From NCBI GenBank assembly GCA_964431965.1, contig CAYSLU010000138.1, forward strand, positions 1 to 8,222: a DNA stretch of 8,222 bases, given 5' to 3'. Source of the DNA: CAYSLU01 sp964431965. Its GTDB lineage: Bacteria; Verrucomicrobiota; Kiritimatiellia; CAIKKV01; CAYSLU01. Numbering within the stretch: the stretch's first letter is position 1; every line of letters begins with the position of its first letter. Made by a program: the position numbers and the translations under genes. Positions 6,291-8,222 of the stretch are shown here, piece after piece. The notes under the pieces are model-generated. The model was not told the origin of the DNA and did no database searches. It worked only from the letters and a program-made list of their open reading frames with translations.

Positions 6291-6617
6291 TCACTCCTCG
6301 CCATCGTCGCGGCGCAGCAGGCGCGCGGCGCCGACATAGACGGCAAGCGAGATCAGGCCGGACAACGTCCCGGCCAGGAAGGTTCTCAGCATGGCGCCGG
6401 GCGTCCGCCACTCGGCCATCGCCTCCGGAAACAGCTCCGGCGCCACGCCGATCACAACGGCCGCCACGCCGATGATCGGAATGGGCAGGACGAACGACAG
6501 GATGTCCTTCGCATAGTCCTCAAGCGGCAGGATTCGGATGATGCCCACGAGACCGGCGGACGAGCCGATCCCGAGGGCGAACATGGCCAGGACCCGGACG
6601 GTCCCTTCGCTGATCAT
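6291..6617 (-). CDS. Small membrane protein with three predicted helices, function unknown
   Basis: This 108-residue protein is not recognised as a known family. Hydrophobic stretches at about 7-29, 39-60 and 78-100 predict three membrane helices. The loop between the second and third helices (61-77) carries three acidic residues, and the C-terminus is a charged tail (RRDDGEE). The start at 6617 is chosen because GGAGGGG (plus-strand 6625-6631) lies seven bases upstream; an in-frame ATG at 6635 would place that ribosome site inside the gene and has none of its own. The gene follows the NagB-like gene on the same strand after 49 bases with no terminator in between, so the two are probably cotranscribed. 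The pairing might hint at a membrane-linked role for the NagB-like protein, but that is speculation. Confidence 0.7.
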   Translation of the reverse strand: MISEGTVRVLAMFALGIGSSAGLVGIIRILPLEDYAKDILSFVLPIPIIGVAAVVIGVAPELFPEAMAEWRTPGAMLRTFLAGTLSGLISLAVYVGAARLLRRDDGEE

Positions 6618-6666
6618 GGTCCTGCCCCTCCGCATGGCGAACGCCGCAGGTAAAACGGGGCGGCCG

Positions 6667-7617
6667 TCAGTTGCACTCGGCCACGAGCGGCCCCTCCAAC
6701 TCCTTCAGGTAGAAGAGCCGGCCGGCCAGCGTGGGCATGAAGCTCGACGGAATCCACGGGGACGGCTCATGGTGCAGCGTGAGCCAGAAGGACATCCCCT
6801 GCCACATCATGCCGCGGCCGAGCGTGCCGTCGCAGCCGCCGATAATGAAGTCGGACTGCAGGAACAGACCGGGCCCAACCGTGTTGGCGAACGCCGGCAC
6901 CAGCGTGGTCCGGCTCTTGAAGCTCGTGATCGCGTTCTGCTCGATCGTCAGCGGATGCAGCTTGGCTCCGACGCGAAACGGCTGACGCTTCCACTCCGCC
7001 GCGCTCCGGAACTCGGCGGCGAAATGCGGCTCCCAGAACGCGATGTGACACACCCGCCCCACCCCGAACACGGTCACCAGGCGCGCCCCCTTGCGGCGCA
7101 GCGCGGCGATCTTGGCCGGATACGTGGGCAGGTTCCGGCGCGTGGCGAAGTTGCGCTGGGCGGGCGGCACGGTCAGCTTTCCGAGCGGCCCGTAGAAGGC
7201 CTGCTCCATCGCGTTCTGGAACGCGCCGGTGTCGCTCGCGGGCAGGGTGTTGCCCTTGGCGTCGGCCCACTCGTCCATGTTGAACCCGTGCACGTGGCGG
7301 CAGGAAACGTTCCACGCCTTGAGGAAGTAGACGGCCCAGCGGTACATGCCCATCGGGCCGACCGGCAGGATAAACGCGAGGGGGCGGCCGGCATCGCGCG
7401 CCTTCTTGATCTCCCACGCGATCTCGTGCCCCATCATGGCGTCGAAGTCGCCCAGCGACTGGCACGCCACCGGCTCGAACTTCGGGTTCCACCATGTCTC
7501 GCGCTTCGCGACGGCGGCCGGCGGGCGGCTGCAGATGCGGTCGAACTTCTCGAGGTCCCAGCCGGCCGGGAAGAACCCCTCCAGCAGCGACCCTTTGATC
7601 GTAGTCATCAGATTCAT
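6667..7617 (-). CDS. NagB-like glucosamine-6-phosphate isomerase/deaminase-superfamily protein with altered active site
   Basis: This 316-residue protein belongs to the NagB/RpiA/6-phosphogluconolactonase-like superfamily. FILPVGPMGMY (82-92) takes the place of NagB's LPTGGTP phosphate loop. HGFNMDEW (110-117) matches the NagB FNMDEY motif, keeping the Asp (Asp115) that deprotonates the substrate. GVGRVCHIAFWEP (185-197) matches GIGVDGHIAFNEP: His191 and Glu196 of the catalytic triad remain, but the aspartate is Val189 and the glycine after it Cys190. ITSFKSRTTLVPAFANT (230-246) corresponds to the lid region. Ordinary NagB converts glucosamine 6-phosphate to fructose 6-phosphate and ammonia; these changes suggest another sugar phosphate, or isomerisation without deamination. 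At 316 residues it is longer than E. coli NagB (266). The start at 7617 has GAGG eight bases upstream; Met4 (7608) is an alternative. Confidence 0.85.
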   Translation of the reverse strand: MNLMTTIKGSLLEGFFPAGWDLEKFDRICSRPPAAVAKRETWWNPKFEPVACQSLGDFDAMMGHEIAWEIKKARDAGRPLAFILPVGPMGMYRWAVYFLKAWNVSCRHVHGFNMDEWADAKGNTLPASDTGAFQNAMEQAFYGPLGKLTVPPAQRNFATRRNLPTYPAKIAALRRKGARLVTVFGVGRVCHIAFWEPHFAAEFRSAAEWKRQPFRVGAKLHPLTIEQNAITSFKSRTTLVPAFANTVGPGLFLQSDFIIGGCDGTLGRGMMWQGMSFWLTLHHEPSPWIPSSFMPTLAGRLFYLKELEGPLVAECN

Positions 7618-7625
7618 GAGTTCAG

Positions 7626-7629
7626 CCTC
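7626..7629 (-). promoter_or_regulatory. Ribosome site of the NagB-like gene
   Basis: Reading the minus strand, GAGG is eight bases before the ATG at 7617, with a further GGGAG just upstream. This supports Met1 over the internal Met at 7608. Confidence 0.6.
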
Positions 7630-7690
7630 GCTCCCGTTGGTTCGCCGCCCGGGCCCGTGCCAGCCGCCAGCACGCCCCGATTGGACCGAT

Positions 7691-7718
7691 AGTCTAGGAG
7701 ACGCACCCGGGCTTTCAA
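7691..7718 (-). promoter_or_regulatory. Sigma70-type promoter of the NagB-like unit
   Basis: On the minus strand TTGAAA (plus 7713-7718, five of six -35 matches) is followed after 16 bases by TAGACT (plus 7691-7696, four of six -10 matches). Transcription would begin near 7685, giving a leader of about 68 bases. Confidence 0.5.
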
Positions 7719-7735
7719 GGAGTTTCCCATTACGC

Positions 7736-7741
7736 TATACT
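7736..7741 (+). promoter_or_regulatory. -10 box immediately before the pseudopilin ATG
   Basis: TATACT (five of six -10 matches) ends six bases before the ATG at 7748. The predicted transcription start therefore falls at or next to the A of the ATG, and no Shine-Dalgarno site lies at the normal distance; AAGGAG at 7717-7722 is 25 bases away. The matching -35 is poor: TTTCAA at 7713-7718, with a 17-base spacer, is the complement of the divergent promoter's -35 box. Confidence 0.4.
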
Positions 7742-7747
7742 GTAGAC

Positions 7748-8221
7748 ATGCATGAGCGCGTTACCAGGCATGCCGCGGGCTACACGCTGGTCGAGATCAT
7801 GATCGTGGTCATCATACTCGGCCTGCTGGCGGCGATCGCCCTTCCGTCCATCGCCAAGGCCCGGCAGCGGTCGCAGATCAACCGGGCGAAGGCAGACCTG
7901 CGCGCGATTGCCGGCGCCGTGCACCTGCTGGTGATGGACACCGCGCGATGGCCCGGAGGCATAGTCCTACCGAACAGCGCCGAGACGTGGGACCTGTCCG
8001 GCGGCAACGCCGGTATCGTAACCAACAACGGAACGTTCAGCCGGTGGAACGGGCCGTACATCCGGGCCGTTCCCCTGGACCCGTGGGGCGTGCCCTACTT
8101 CTTCGATCCGGACTACACGACTGAAGCCGGCGTCGAAGCCGTCGTCGGCTCGTCCGGGCCCAACCGCTCCGGGCACAACGTCTACGACTCCGACAACATC
8201 TACGAGATCGTCGGACGCTAG
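7748..8221 (+). CDS. Type II secretion-like pseudopilin (GspG-like)
   Basis: This 157-residue protein carries a class III prepilin leader: a short basic segment (MHERVTRHAAG), predicted prepilin-peptidase cleavage between Gly11 and Tyr12, Glu at mature position +5 (Glu16), then a hydrophobic helix to about residue 33 (GYTLVEIMIV...). The C-terminal part, with PLDPWGVPYFFDPDY (109-123) and YDSDNIYEIVG (146-156), matches the GspG major-pseudopilin pattern, where the acidic loop binds calcium. It would be inserted in the inner membrane and assembled into a short periplasmic pseudopilus or a related fibre. The frame is open far upstream, but that part is antisense to the NagB-like gene and would bury the leader peptide, so 7748 is chosen. 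The stop is complete at 8219-8221. No other secretion or pilus gene is visible, so it may be an orphan pseudopilin, as is common in PVC bacteria. Confidence 0.88.
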   Translation: MHERVTRHAAGYTLVEIMIVVIILGLLAAIALPSIAKARQRSQINRAKADLRAIAGAVHLLVMDTARWPGGIVLPNSAETWDLSGGNAGIVTNNGTFSRWNGPYIRAVPLDPWGVPYFFDPDYTTEAGVEAVVGSSGPNRSGHNVYDSDNIYEIVGR

Positions 8222-8222
8222 C

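Noticed and set aside
6618..6635. Upstream ATG for the small membrane protein
   Set aside because: The strong GGAGGGG site lies between this ATG and the one at 6617 and can serve only the latter.
6538..7692. 384-codon plus-strand open frame opposite the NagB-like gene
   Set aside because: It is antisense to a gene with clear superfamily motifs, shows low-complexity Arg/Glu/Pro-rich composition, and has no ribosome site.
7346..7747. In-frame upstream extension of the pseudopilin
   Set aside because: Prepilin leaders are short, and the extension is antisense to the NagB-like gene and would bury the cleavage site.

Overview
The window is a GC-rich (clearly above 60% G+C by eye), densely coded bacterial chromosome segment. 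Shine-Dalgarno sites are strong and there are no tRNA, rRNA, CRISPR or phage genes. The best guess for its source is an environmental member of the PVC group (Kiritimatiellota, Lentisphaerota or Planctomycetota) or a similar uncultured lineage. That guess rests on the style of the prepilin-like N-terminus, the divergent glucosamine-6-phosphate-isomerase-like gene and the intergenic ACAGGAT palindrome. It is inference, not proof.

Region 1 (20-4540, + strand) holds three genes: a C45-like Ntn-hydrolase candidate (20-1153), a family GH42 beta-galactosidase (1176-3167) and a second C45-like Ntn-hydrolase candidate (3254-4540). The two flanking proteins are divergent paralogues of each other; they align without gaps around the proposed nucleophilic cysteine. 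The first two genes are 22 bases apart and form a tight pair. The third has a good sigma70-type promoter of its own (3186-3214).

Region 2 (4541-4874) is the only long non-coding stretch. Its first part is a nested imperfect palindrome made of ACAGGAT units, with a compact hairpin at the centre. The remainder is the leader of the next gene.

Region 3 (4875-6170, + strand) is a PLP-dependent DegT/DnrJ/EryC1/StrS aminotransferase of the cyclitol/AHBA-synthase-like type. It ends facing a convergent minus-strand unit across 120 bases that hold three consecutive hairpins.

Region 4 (6291-7617, - strand) is a likely two-gene unit: a NagB/6-phosphogluconolactonase-superfamily protein that has lost the usual catalytic-triad aspartate, followed by a three-helix small membrane protein. 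Region 5 (7748-8221, + strand) is a divergently transcribed type II pseudopilin (GspG-like), whose -10 box lies so close to the ATG that the mRNA may be leaderless.

Taken together, the enzymes suggest handling of glycans, amino sugars or N-acyl compounds: a glycosidase, two putative amide-bond hydrolases or acyltransferases, a sugar/cyclitol aminotransferase and a sugar-phosphate isomerase-like protein. No single pathway can be proved from this window. The most unusual items are the paralogous Ntn-hydrolase pair around the beta-galactosidase, the altered NagB-like active site and the ACAGGAT palindrome.
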